From NCBI GenBank assembly GCA_033239525.1, contig BSYO01000011.1, positions 8,833,973 through 8,897,972 of the forward strand: DNA of 64,000 nucleotides, read 5' to 3'. This DNA comes from Nepenthes gracilis (taxonomy: Eukaryota > Streptophyta > Magnoliopsida > Caryophyllales > Nepenthaceae). A model generated the notes under the pieces. It was not told where the DNA came from. It ran no database searches and saw only the letters and a program-made list of their open reading frames with translations. Within the stretch, counting starts at the first letter, position 1. Each line of letters begins with the position of its first letter. Made by a program: the position numbers and the translations under genes. Positions 48,801 to 55,000 of this stretch are shown one piece after another.

Positions 48801-48973
48801 AAGACATAACAAACATGTCTGCGCTCCGAAGAGACGGGCATCCATCCGTGTACAACGGGCCTGCTACCGAAGAACGGTGGAGGCGGCAGCGGCAGCGTTC
48901 CTCTGACTGCAGCCGTTGGTGTCTTCCAGGAGTCCCGGACAGTTGGAATGTCATGCTGAATGCTATGCTCTAA
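8866..48973 (+). CDS. TBL: TRICHOME BIREFRINGENCE-LIKE protein, five exons, giant intron 1
   Basis: Exons: 8866-9218, 47515-47686, 47782-47954, 48097-48255, 48676-48973. All introns are GT..AG, and the exons sum to 1155 bp (384 residues plus stop). Residues 8-22 are a hydrophobic signal or anchor segment, followed by an acidic linker. The N-terminal TBL domain starts near [11 protein letters not shown] and ends at CSIPR. The PC-esterase domain carries the GDS motif at residues 137-139 ([10 protein letters not shown]). TBL proteins are Golgi or secreted polysaccharide O-acetyltransferases that use a Ser of GDS and the Asp/His of a C-terminal DxxH motif. Here DxxH reads DCSR (residues 363-366), so the catalytic His is Arg. 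Length and conserved cysteines are normal for the family. The subclade (perhaps near TBL36) is uncertain. Joining exon 1 to exon 2 is inferred from phase, strand and domain continuity. Confidence 0.82.
9440..10300 (-). mobile_element. decayed SIRE-type LTR remnant (minus strand)
   Basis: The block at about 9500-9740 aligns by eye with the solo LTR at 15043-16041. Shared parts are the 'AGATCGG..GGTA' region, the run around the 'CCAAGGAATT' segment, and 'AATGAAGGTTAA'. Bases 9960-10250 carry repeated GGGCTTAAGCG/GCGAG-type blocks similar to the CG-rich part of that LTR. Ends are not clear, so limits are approximate. Confidence 0.5.
10301..10794. other. AT-rich intron sequence, nothing recognised
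   Basis: No coding potential, clear repeat or element end was seen here. It may include the decayed outer end of the SIRE-type LTR remnant. Confidence 0.4.
10804..11010. mobile_element. Mutator-type MITE, 207 bp, with 9-bp target duplication
   Basis: Imperfect terminal inverted repeats of about 22 bp face each other: GGATTGAGGGGGCGTCCTTC at the left, and the reverse complement of a close variant at the right. The inner arms (ATCGGATGTAAAATCCGACG against CGTCGAATTTTACATCCGAT) extend the hairpin. It is flanked by the perfect 9-bp direct repeat GTGCAACGC at 10795-10803 and 11011-11019. A 9-bp duplication is typical of Mutator-like elements. It has no coding capacity. Confidence 0.85.
11020..11967. 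other. intron sequence with a copia LTR-like fragment
   Basis: Around 11340-11480 there is a segment with TTTTTACGTGGTTC followed by a GTCTAC-type block. This layout is common near the end of plant copia LTRs. No paired copy, binding site or boundary was found. The rest is AT-rich without recognisable content. Confidence 0.3.
11968..12125. repeat. three-copy imperfect tandem repeat, period about 53 bp
   Basis: Units begin near 11968, 12020 and 12073, each with a form of GTATTTTATCTA followed by CTTAATATRCAC. Copies are diverged. It is not assigned to a known element. Confidence 0.5.
12126..12843. other. AT-rich intron sequence before SIRE-like element
   Basis: No gene was seen. The sequence may belong to the older SIRE-type element whose gag is found at 18650-18969 and 34733-35500, but no LTR edge could be fixed. 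Confidence 0.3.
12849..13853 (+). mobile_element. 5' LTR of SIRE-like element
   Basis: It begins TGTTAGAGTC and ends TTTTCA, next to the primer-binding site. A CT- and CG-rich part at 12980-13130 holds two copies of an approximately 47-bp unit with GAGCTCTCC..CGCTCGAGC. It aligns along its whole length with 17286-18358. Confidence 0.85.
13855..13866 (+). other. primer-binding site
   Basis: TTGGTATCAGAG matches the complement of the 3' end of plant initiator tRNA-Met and lies one base after the 5' LTR. Confidence 0.85.
13897..16616 (+). pseudogene. SIRE-like gag, broken and split by a solo LTR
   Basis: Gag starts at ATG 13897 and runs through several frames to 16616. Recognisable parts are SKEELDAC, the [17 protein letters not shown] block near 14290-14335, KVTAIEESK near 14420, a first zinc knuckle ([14 protein letters not shown], about 14760-14800), an acidic stretch (14841-15040), and, after the solo LTR, a coiled-coil-like stretch. 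A second zinc knuckle ([14 protein letters not shown]) is at about 16538-16580. Gag packages element RNA in active relatives. Stops and frameshifts make this copy inactive. Confidence 0.8.
15043..16041 (-). mobile_element. solo LTR, SIRE-type, inserted in SIRE-like gag
   Basis: On the minus strand it starts TGTTAGGCAT at 16041 and ends near 15043 (CTTTCA). It is related to, but clearly diverged from, the reverse complement of 12849-13853. Flanks are CCTTA (15038-15042) and CCTTC (16042-16046), a 4/5 match consistent with a decayed target duplication. Gag reading resumes after it. No internal element sequence is present. Confidence 0.75.
16617..17270 (+). other. 3' noncoding region of SIRE-like element
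   Basis: The region is purine-rich, with many short GGGAGAT/GATAGGGG blocks between 16740 and 16930, then a T-rich part. No pol domain is recognisable. An internal purine run (16905-16926) resembles a second polypurine tract. Confidence 0.6.
17271..17285 (+). other. polypurine tract
   Basis: The purine run CAAAGGGGGAGAC lies directly before the 3' LTR start (TGTTAGG at 17286), as needed for plus-strand priming. Confidence 0.75.
17286..18358 (+). mobile_element. 3' LTR of SIRE-like element
   Basis: It begins TGTTAGGATC and ends TTTTTCA. It matches the 5' LTR throughout but is about 70 bp longer, mainly in the CG-rich GAGCTCTCC..CTTGAGC repeat part at 17420-17580. The LTRs differ at many positions, so the insertion is not recent. 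Confidence 0.85.
18364..18969 (+). pseudogene. older SIRE-type gag, left piece
   Basis: From about 18700 the translation repeats the gag of the 12849 element: TKDELDAC, and a clear in-frame block from [15 protein letters not shown] to NDIVNF at about 18887-18960. It is cut at 18969 by Tat 2 and resumes at 34733 after the CTAAT duplication. Bases 18364-18650 are AT-rich without a recognisable frame. Confidence 0.65.
18970..19972 (+). mobile_element. 5' LTR of Tat element 2
   Basis: It starts TCACGGGTAG (decayed from TGATGGGTAG, compare 7202) and ends GATGCAACA. A 21-bp block beginning AAAGGCACGCACGATCTC occurs twice, near 19287 and 19397. A G-box (CACGTG at about 19583-19588) and a TATA box (CTATATAAGC near 19603-19612) mark the likely promoter. 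The 3' LTR keeps the TATA box but not the G-box. Confidence 0.85.
19973..20000 (+). other. degenerate primer-binding region of Tat 2
   Basis: TTTGTGTCTTTTGTAGGAAC directly follows the 5' LTR. It looks like a decayed form of the TTTGGCGCCGTCTGTGGGAA type seen after 5' LTRs of many Tat elements. The tRNA used is not assigned. Confidence 0.5.
21749..22033. repeat. CTACATTTAAGG tandem units in family A LTR
   Basis: Seven units begin at 21749, 21795, 21847, 21885, 21922, 21959 and 22005, each starting with CTACATTTAAGGTC or a variant. Lengths fall into 37-38 bp and 46-52 bp classes. The units at 21749 and 21959 are almost identical over 46 bp, which suggests segmental duplication inside the array. 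Confidence 0.8.
22820..23480. repeat. TCCGGA-rich irregular repeat in family A LTR
   Basis: Short variants of GGTCTCCGGAAA, in both orientations because TCCGGA is a palindrome, recur dozens of times over about 650 bp between the W-box cluster and the presumed TATA region. In the copy at 37148-39719 the corresponding interval is only about 120 bp. No coding role is seen. Confidence 0.65.
23554..23701 (-). promoter_or_regulatory. four inverted W-box dyads in family A LTR
   Basis: Dyads at about 23554-23575, 23594-23615, 23636-23657 and 23680-23701 each pair GGTCAA with TTGAC or a close variant. They are spaced 40-44 bp and lie in the 5' (U3) part of the LTR. This corresponds to the seven-unit array at 37232-37520. 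Confidence 0.6.
24340..25140 (+). pseudogene. Tat 2 aspartic protease region
   Basis: The segment around 24430-24640 has the look of the Tat protease: [20 protein letters not shown], then [17 protein letters not shown], where the usual active-site pattern D-x-G-S is DNKS. The [11 protein letters not shown] stretch near 24790-24825 matches the conserved 'GRPWL' block after the protease. The frame shifts several times. Family knowledge: this enzyme cleaves the polyprotein. Confidence 0.65.
25148..25789 (+). pseudogene. Tat 2 reverse transcriptase
   Basis: This is the longest intact pol stretch, 213 codons without a stop. RT motifs are present in order: [76 protein letters not shown], and the catalytic YVDDILVKS (about 25666-25692). 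It ends at a stop after AKCTF. This is Ty3/gypsy-type RT. The adjoining domains are damaged, so the element is unlikely to make active enzyme. Confidence 0.85.
25790..26736 (+). pseudogene. Tat 2 RT C-terminus and RNase H, left piece
   Basis: The sequence continues from RT through a connection region ([15 protein letters not shown] near 25890) to RNase H. Stretches such as [20 protein letters not shown] (26281-26340), [20 protein letters not shown] and [18 protein letters not shown] are recognisable. It is cut at 26736 by the family B solo LTR and continues at 29049. Confidence 0.75.
26737..29043 (-). mobile_element. solo LTR of family B in Tat 2 RNase H
   Basis: This is a 2307-bp LTR on the minus strand, starting TGTGAGGACCCG (29043). 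The target duplication TCAAC is present at 26732-26736 and 29044-29048, and RNase H reading resumes after it. It is the same family as 43530-46027. A CG-rich part at about 28730-28920 carries many GCTCGAGC-type palindromes. Short open frames inside have no known product. Confidence 0.88.
29049..30530 (+). pseudogene. Tat 2 RNase H end and integrase
   Basis: RNase H resumes with [20 protein letters not shown] (29142). The integrase region follows: zinc-binding part [20 protein letters not shown] (about 29490-29580), then a damaged stretch, then [39 protein letters not shown] (the usual second Asp is Asn) and [11 protein letters not shown] with the Glu kept. The C-terminal part runs to about 30530. 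Several frameshifts are present, including a deletion after the zinc-binding part. Confidence 0.8.
30726..30943 (+). repeat. 44-bp tandem array between pol and antisense gene (Tat 2)
   Basis: About five units begin near 30726, 30769, 30813, 30857 and 30899, each with AAAACTTGGTAAGGTC, GCAGCCCATTAAGAGG and a TTCAAAA end. It is related to the Tat 1 array at 4045-4243 and occupies the same place. Confidence 0.75.
31144..33070 (-). pseudogene. Tat 2 antisense gene (Transposase_28-like / gene 23-like)
   Basis: The N-terminal domain (33055-32690) is well kept over 121 codons: [38 protein letters not shown], and the tail [17 protein letters not shown]. These are typical of the antisense gene of Tat elements. 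The downstream part is broken but shows a charged stretch at 32649-32431 ending KKKLKKK and an acidic, Met/Thr-rich stretch at 32214-31918. The function is not established; an antisense regulatory role has been proposed for this gene in maize Grande. Confidence 0.75.
33743..34727 (+). mobile_element. 3' LTR of Tat element 2
   Basis: It follows GGGGACTAG (polypurine-like), starts TAATGTGTAG and ends GACGCAACA. It aligns with 18970-19972 through most of its length. The TATA box is kept (CTATATAACT near 34355). A CT microsatellite lies at about 34628-34650. Confidence 0.85.
34733..35760 (+). pseudogene. older SIRE-type gag, right piece
   Basis: It continues the gag cut at 18969. Recognisable parts are a TEIEESK block near 34805-34830 (compare TAIEESK at 14420), [13 protein letters not shown], a decayed zinc knuckle near 35135-35180 ([13 protein letters not shown]) and a Lys/Glu-rich tail. 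Stops are frequent. From about 35500 to 35760 only AT-rich, Lys-coding sequence remains. Confidence 0.65.
37232..37520 (+). promoter_or_regulatory. seven regularly spaced inverted W-box dyads
   Basis: Dyads occupy 37232-37252, 37274-37295, 37318-37337, 37363-37384, 37407-37428, 37454-37475 and 37499-37520. The consensus is CCGGTCAAC, about four bases, GTTGACCGG. Starts are 43-47 bp apart, and the array ends about 120 bp before the TATA box. Each half carries the W-box core TTGAC. Binding by WRKY factors and stress-responsive activity are inferences from the motif. Confidence 0.7.
37641..37650 (+). promoter_or_regulatory. TATA box of family A LTR
   Basis: CTATAAATAG lies downstream of the dyad array and has the standard plant TATA form. 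Reversed TATTTATA near 549-556 marks the matching site in the minus-strand copy at the left edge. Confidence 0.6.
38150..38600 (+). repeat. diverged tandem repeats in family A LTR
   Basis: From 38150 to 38390, units of about 60 bp combine GAAATCGGCCTTTAGAGC and ATGTTTTGAAATCGG. From 38400 to 38600, shorter units of about 24 bp contain CTCCGGCTTTTGATAAAA. Copies vary, so the count is not exact. Confidence 0.6.
38900..38987 (+). repeat. perfect 44-bp tandem duplication
   Basis: Two identical copies, 38900-38943 and 38944-38987, begin CTCCCACCTCGGGGAGCATA. Identity suggests the duplication is much younger than the surrounding LTR. Confidence 0.85.
40605..41700 (+). pseudogene. Tekay-type gag
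   Basis: The N-terminal part is Ser/Arg-rich. The gag core starts at [17 protein letters not shown] (about 40877) and continues with [11 protein letters not shown], then in other frames a W-E-V-F-M-D-K-F-F stretch near 41098, [20 protein letters not shown] near 41185-41240, and a zinc-binding region near 41560-41665 ([14 protein letters not shown], and [13 protein letters not shown]). The frame is broken many times. Confidence 0.75.
41701..42845 (+). pseudogene. Tekay-type protease and partial reverse transcriptase
   Basis: The protease active-site block near 41770 reads [17 protein letters not shown], where the usual D-S-G-A-T is D-P-E-A-T. The [19 protein letters not shown] block (about 41970-42030) is well kept. 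RT follows: [39 protein letters not shown], and the catalytic box as FVNDILIY near 42781-42804, where the first Asp of the usual VDD box is Asn. It ends abruptly near 42845. Confidence 0.75.
42846..43529 (-). mobile_element. unassigned LTR-like fragment, left piece
   Basis: The sequence has GGGTATTTATAGTG at 43269-43282, which on the minus strand is a TATA box in a normal LTR setting. It also has repeated GAGCGGCTT..AGAG blocks (about 43057-43130) and several CGATCGTG-type short repeats at 43360-43490. It is cut by the family B solo LTR and may continue at 46028. No LTR partner or coding region was found. Confidence 0.4.
43530..46027 (-). mobile_element. solo LTR of family B
   Basis: This is a 2498-bp LTR on the minus strand, starting TGTAATAACCCG at 46027 and ending GTTCTATCACG at 43530. 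The target duplication CTGCC lies at 43525-43529 and 46028-46032. It aligns along its length with 26737-29043. It has the same CG-rich GCTCGAGC part (45460-45670) and a TA run at about 45122-45140. Confidence 0.85.
46028..46330 (-). mobile_element. unassigned LTR-like fragment, right piece
   Basis: This is the sequence following the solo LTR, continuing from 43529 after removal of the CTGCC duplication. It has open frames in several phases but none with a known domain. Assignment to the same element as 42846-43529 rests on position only. Confidence 0.3.
46331..47514 (+). other. distal part of TBL intron 1, nothing recognised
   Basis: This is AT-rich sequence without a recognisable element or gene, and may be original intron. 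It ends at the exon 2 acceptor. Confidence 0.45.
47515..47686 (+). CDS. TBL: TBL exon 2: GDS motif
   Basis: It starts with the G completing Arg118 and continues FDALGYLGK. It encodes the GDS nucleophile motif ([15 protein letters not shown]) and [12 protein letters not shown]. The donor is TCG|GTAAAA at 47686/47687, phase 0. Confidence 0.9.
47782..47954 (+). CDS. TBL: TBL exon 3
   Basis: Acceptor TTGCAG precedes it. It encodes [17 protein letters not shown] through [11 protein letters not shown] and ends in AG, splitting an Arg codon. Intron 2 is 95 bp. Confidence 0.9.
48097..48255 (+). CDS. TBL: TBL exon 4
   Basis: Acceptor TTTGCAG precedes it. It encodes [20 protein letters not shown] through FRSMSPRHN and ends in AG at 48255. 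Intron 3 is 142 bp. Confidence 0.9.
48676..48973 (+). CDS. TBL: TBL exon 5: C-terminal PC-esterase part with DCSR in place of DxxH
   Basis: The acceptor is TTTTCAAG at 48675. It encodes ENGWKCYN, the [12 protein letters not shown] block and [15 protein letters not shown], with a stop at 48971-48973. The motif usually reads DCSHWCLPG. Here codon 48914-48916 is CGT (Arg), one base from CAT (His). Intron 4 is 420 bp and AT-rich. Confidence 0.9.
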
Positions 48974-49129
48974 AATGTCTAGTGCGGAAAATGGAGGAGA
49001 AATTGTTGGTGTTTTCCGTTGCCCTTGAACTTTTTTTCTCTTTGGCATGCCCAACCTTGAGACTTTGAGCTCGGGTGCTTGTTTAATGGCATTAGATGGA
49101 CGATGCCGTAATTTTAAAAAGTGTTTTTG

Positions 49130-49166
<37 letters not shown>

Positions 49167-49983
49167 CTACTGCTAAATCTTGATTATATAATGCTTTTAA
49201 AAAATCAAAAATTAGCACTTAGTAAAAAAAAAAACCGATAATAAGGTATACAATACTTAGGTGAGCTTTTGAAAGGCTTTAGAAAACATCCAATTTATAA
49301 TTTATAAGAACTGATTTAAAAGCAATATCAAATAAACTCTTCGCATGCTAGCTTTTTGATTTTATTTTTTTAATTATAGAGTTTTTGTCCTCCTTATCTA
49401 GACTTTAAAGATTAGTTCATTTAGACCTTATAAGTTGTTTAAAATGACATAGGTTTTAATATACTCATATTAATTGTTAATAAAATGTCCTTTAATTGGT
49501 TGATTATATATTTTTTAAGATTGTTGCTTTGAATACCCCATCAGCCATCTTAACATCTTAGATTCAAACATGGTCCATAATGTGCATCATGATCATTCCA
49601 TGTGGCTTTGGTTCAGCAATGACCCCTATTTTTGCTGACAATACACGTGTAATATCACAATGTATTGTGATTTGAATCTATTATCTATGATCAATTTAGG
49701 TTAATTTATTTTTTTAATGATACTATAGTACATTTAATTTTTCTAAATATGTAAAAGAATGCAAGGATAACAATTGAAGCTGCAGCTATATTAGTGCAGC
49801 TAATATCCTTTAAAACTTAACTGTTTATTGTGAACAATTAAAATTAAATGAAATAGTGACCAACTTGGGAAAAATAAGAAATAATTACATATAATTTTAG
49901 GGAAATAAATTACTCAATCTATTCATTGAACATCTAAGTTAACAATGAATGGCCCACTCCTCAGCAGAGAAACTTATAGCTAT
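48974..49983 (+). other. TBL 3' flank
   Basis: It contains the presumed 3' UTR, a TA microsatellite at about 49131-49164 and AT-rich intergenic sequence. No clear polyadenylation signal was chosen, and no other gene was seen. Confidence 0.45.
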
Positions 49984-50565
49984 CTTTTTTGGAATCAATA
50001 AATATCATATTAAAAATATTTTGCTGAAAACACAAGATAAGGACAAAAACTAGGGTCCTAAAATTCTAAAAGTTGAGCATAGGGCTCATGCACATCATTA
50101 CAACTTTACAATCCAAATCAAAAGCTTTACAGAAGTTAGAAGAATTTATATGATGATACATTAGGAACATATGGAGATCCCACCCTGAGTAAGGATCAAC
50201 TAGCATCGTCACATGTTAAGGCATAGTATACAAATTATCCTAAACATACTGAAAAATCTGCTTAGTGAACTGTTTTGAAACAAAAATCGGGTCCCATTAA
50301 ATATAATATTGTTCCCCGTGAGATATAAAAATAAAAGCTATAGTAAGTAATAAGTTGAAGACCATTGCATCTTTGTTTATCCCTTTCTACCTTGTACCAG
50401 TTCATTGAACTCCAACAGGCCACACCTTGAAAGGTTAGGAATGTCCACTCTATTAGCAGAGTGAACTCCAAACCGTTCATGAAAGAAGAATAAAGGAAGA
50501 GAAGGCGATAATGAAATTCAACTCGTATACGCAGGGAAAATAAATAGAACTACAAGTAACAAGCA
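49984..50565 (-). mobile_element. L1-type LINE, 3' piece
   Basis: This is the proposed 3' end of the LINE whose RT lies at 57672-58628. A T run at about 49985-49992, read on the minus strand as a short poly-A, follows TTGATTCC. It is joined to the next piece through the CATGC duplication of the copia element. No domain is recognisable in this piece, so the assignment is partly positional. Confidence 0.4.
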
Positions 50566-50570
50566 CATGC

Positions 50571-50921
50571 TGTAAGTATATAATGTGGCTTAAACAAGCC
50601 TTTCTCTTTCTAGATGGTGTATTGTTTGTGTAGGATGCCAGGGATAAAACCAATTGCATAATTTATAAGGCAATTCCATCAAATGCCTTTACCGAACGTT
50701 ACTAACGAACAGCCGGTCGAGATTGATTATCACAGTAATGGGAGAGTTATCAACATTTAAATAGACTACTAATACTTCAGCAATCAATTGAAGGGAACGG
50801 AAGAAGGAGATCAGCCGTTTGAAGATGAATAGATGAGAAGGAGTGAATCGGCTGAGGCAGCTGCTCAAATGGCTGAAGAAGCCGGCTGAGGCTAACAGCT
50901 GAAACGGCTGAAGCAGCCACA
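50571..50921 (-). mobile_element. 3' LTR of copia element
   Basis: Its plus-strand ends are TGTAAGTATA and GCAGCCACA. It lacks about 95 bp present in the 5' LTR after TTTAAAC. The polypurine-like sequence GTGGGAAAA (minus strand) abuts it, but is now separated by a LINE insertion. Confidence 0.85.
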
Positions 50922-50930
50922 TTCTCCCAC

Positions 50931-51607
50931 TTTTTTTTTGGTAAGTAAGTAATTTGGATTAAAGGGAGAAAAAATTTACATAACAAATGCTTATCACTTC
51001 AAGGTTTTTGACTTGGAGATAAAGCATAAAACGTTAGGGCATACCCCGAGCATCTAGGTACATCAGATGACACCAAAGTAAAATTAATACAAAAAGTTGC
51101 CTCCAAGAAGACAACATTTAACAACATCGATAATATTCAGACTAATGTTGACACGATCAAAACTAGGGGTTAGGAGCCCCTATTTAGACTGACGCAGATC
51201 AGCGTATCAGATGGCAATAATCCAACACAGCACAATCCAGCAAAAAGCAAACAGGCGCATGTCAAACACCATGCACTCTCAAATCGAGTACATCGGTACT
51301 CCAGGAATAGCAAACCACCAAAAAAAAACCTATACTCGGCCGCATTAGCCGAAATCAGGTTTACAGCCCGGCTAGGACTATCACGGGAGCAGCATTATGA
51401 TTCTGTAGGCCCAGAAGGCCGTTTCTGAAGGGCTGCTACTCGGACAGCCACAGCACTAGAGCAATCCTTACTACACCACACCAGCCAAGCCATCAGTTGT
51501 CAATTCAACCACAGCCCAGCCTTCAGCTGTTGTATAACCACCCAACAGGCAGCTACACCAGCAAACATCTAGATCTCAGCAAACCACATCGGAGATTGCA
51601 CAATGCA
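50931..51607 (-). mobile_element. 5'-truncated LINE inserted at the LTR/polypurine junction
   Basis: A T run (50931-50939), poly-A on the minus strand, is followed by GGTAAGTAAGTAATTTGG. Flanking repeats CCACATTCTCCCAC (50917-50930) and CCACATTTTCCCAC (51608-51621) are a 14-bp target duplication with one mismatch. The block GGGCATACCCCGAGCA is shared with the copy at 59387-59670. No coding sequence was recognised. Confidence 0.8.
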
Positions 51608-52049
51608 CCACATTTTCCCACTTGGTCCATATTTTACTTGATGTGATAACCAAACCCATCAATTCTCAAATTTAAGAAATAAATATACTAATCATGGCAA
51701 TAAGTTATCTAATAATGAGTAATATCTTTCATGTATTATAATATATTACATTTCTCAAGTCATGTCCGTATCCGGTAATATTACTTTATGAATAAACCTT
51801 ATATTTATTCTTTATCCAATAATTAATGACACTCTCAAATCAATCAATGTGTACACAATTTTAAAAAATATCACAACGGATAAATAGAAATTTTATTAAA
51901 TATTATTATCCAAACAATAAAAATTACAAAATGGAACTCAATCCCATTTCTATTACAAGATCTTTGAACTTCAATAGTGGCATGCCTTTTGTCAAAGGAT
52001 TAGCGATCATTAATTCAGTGCTAATATACTCAATAACAATTTCCTTTCC

Positions 52050-55000
52050 TTTAATGTGCTTCTTTATGGCTAAAAATTAAATGTCGATGTATTTATTTTA
52101 ACTGCTACTTTTATTATTTTTAGCCAGAAAAATAGTAACTGAATTATCACAATATATATTTAATGGCATTGAGATGGAATCAACCACTCTAAGCCTAGAC
52201 ATGAAATTTTCATCCATATACCATACTTTATAGCCTCGAAACAAGCAACGAACTCGGCTTCCATAGTGAAAGTAGCAATCAATGTTTGCTTTGTACTCCG
52301 TCAGGATACAGCTCCACCGAAAAATAAAAATATGTAACCGGATGTTGATTTACGTGAATCAACACATCCAGTAAAGTCTGAGTCGGAATACCCCAATACT
52401 TCCAAATCATCGGTCCGTCTATATGTAAGCATGTAGCCTTTTGTACCTTGAAGATATCTCATCACTTTCTTAGCAGCTTTCCAGTGTTCCATACCTGGAT
52501 TACTTAAAAATCTTTCCAACATTCTAACTGCAAATACTATGTTAGGTTTTGTACATAACTGAGTATACATCAAACTTCCAACAACGGAAGTATATGGAAT
52601 GTTTTTCATATGTTCTCATTCTAAATCATTTTTCGGACATTGGCTCAAATTGAACCTATCACCCTTCACAATGGGAGCTACACTTGGTGAATAATCTTTT
52701 ATCCAAAATCTTTGTAAAACTTTATTGATAGAGGTCTCTTGAGACAAACCCAGAACATATCATGGTCTGTTTCAATGTATCTTGATGCCAATGATATAAG
52801 ATGTATCACCCATATCTTTCATTTTAAATTTATCAGAGAGAAATTATTTCACCTCATACAGCAACCCTTTATCATTGGATGTAAGTAAAATATCTTCCAC
52901 ATATAAAATAAGAAAATAAATCTTACTCCCATTGACTTTCTGGTATATACATTAATCCAAAATACTCTCTTCAAAATCAAATAAAGAGATAATTTTATCA
53001 AATTTTAAATACCATTAATGGGAGGCTTGTTTCAATCCATATATGGATTTCTTAAGTTTGCATACCAATTACTCACCATCACTAGAGGAGAATACTTTTA
53101 GTTATTTCATTTAAACATCTTCCTCTATATCACCATTTAAAAAATACTATTTTCGCATTCATTTGTTGTAATTCCATATCAAAATGAGTAACTAATGTCA
53201 AAATTATGCGAAGAGAATTCTTTTTAGATACAGGAAAAAAGTTTCGTGTAATCAATTTCCTCCTTTTGAGTATATTCCTTAGCAATGAGTCTTACTTTAT
53301 ATCTTTGGATATTGTCTAATGAGTCTTTGTTTGTTTTAAACAACCATTTACACTATATGACTTTTATCCCTTTAGGCAACTCAACAAGATTTCAGACTCC
53401 ATTGTATCTCATGAAATTTATCTCTTCTTTCATGGCATTGTACCATAATTGTGACTCATTATAACTCATAATTTGTGAAAACGTTTTAGGATCATTTTTT
53501 ACTCTAATATTGTAGTCTGACTCTTGTAGATATACAATATAATCACAGGGATTGCTAACTTTCTCAATCTAGAAGACCTTCTCAATGTTGTATCATCATT
53601 TTCAATAGGAGTATGTTGTACAACTATTTTAGATAAATTCTAAATTTTATGGTCAACTGGAATAGGATCAGCATTTTATAGAATGACATTGATTGGTTGT
53701 TCAATACCTGTTTGATCTTGAGGGGTGTTGTGTACAACAATCAATTTATCATTTAAAGTGGAAGGTTGAGACACCAAATGATCATTATCAGAAATCAAAT
53801 TTCTTGATCGTTTTCTCCCACTCATTAAGTCATTCTCAAGAAATTTTATATTTCTTGATTGCATAATCCTAGTGTTGTGAGATGGACAGTAAAATCGGTA
53901 TCTTTTGGATTGCTCAGCATATCCAATGAAATGCCCACTAATAGTCTTTGAATCTAACTTCTTCTCATATGGATTATAAACTCTTACTTCAGATGGATAT
54001 CCCATACGCGTACATATTGCAAACTCGATTTTCAACATTTCCATAACTCAAAAGGAGTTTTTGGAATAGCTTTTGTTAGGATCCGGTTTAATATATATAC
54101 TGCCGTTTTAAGAGCTTTACTCCACAAAGATTTTGAAAGTTCGGAGTTACTAAGCATACTCTTTACCATGTCCAATAATGTTCGGTTTTCTTCTTTTGTT
54201 ACACCATTTTGGTCTGAAGAACCAGATATAGTATATTGGACAATAATCCCATATTCTTGAAGAAATCTTACAAATGGACCCGACATTTGTCCATCTTCAG
54301 CATACCTTCTATAATACTCTCTACCTCTATCTGATATCATAATCTTGATCTATTTTTCACATTATTTCTTTACTTCTTTAAATAATTTAAAAGTATCTAA
54401 AATTTCATTCTTATTATGAAGCAAGTAGATATACATATATCGTGAGAAATCATCAACAAATATGATAAAATATTTTAGACCATATGAGTCAATATTAAGA
54501 CTACAAATATCAGTATGTATAATTTCTAATATATTTAAACTCCTCTTGGTATTTTTCTTAGTCTTGCTAGTCTGCTTTCCTTTAATGCAGTCCACATAAG
54601 TCTTAAAATCAGTAAAATCTAGAGTACTAAGTACTCTATTATTTACCAATCTTTTGATTCTTTCAATAGAGATATGACATAATCTCCTATGCCACAACAT
54701 AGAGAAACATTCATTCATAACACATCGCTTAATATCAGTATCAGCATGCACAGTATTGAAAGAGGTATTATTTTATAAATTTAAGTAATAAAGACTATCA
54801 GATAATGTATCATTCCCAATAATATCAAGCTTATAATATAAACTGAAAGATAAATCTGAAAATATAACGGAATATTCGAAAGGTACAAGTCTTGAGACTA
54901 AAATTAAATTTTTGGAGAAATTTGGAATATAAAAGGTCTTTTCCACATCTAAAGTCAAAACAAAACCACTACTCAAAATTAAGCTGCATGTTTCAATGGC

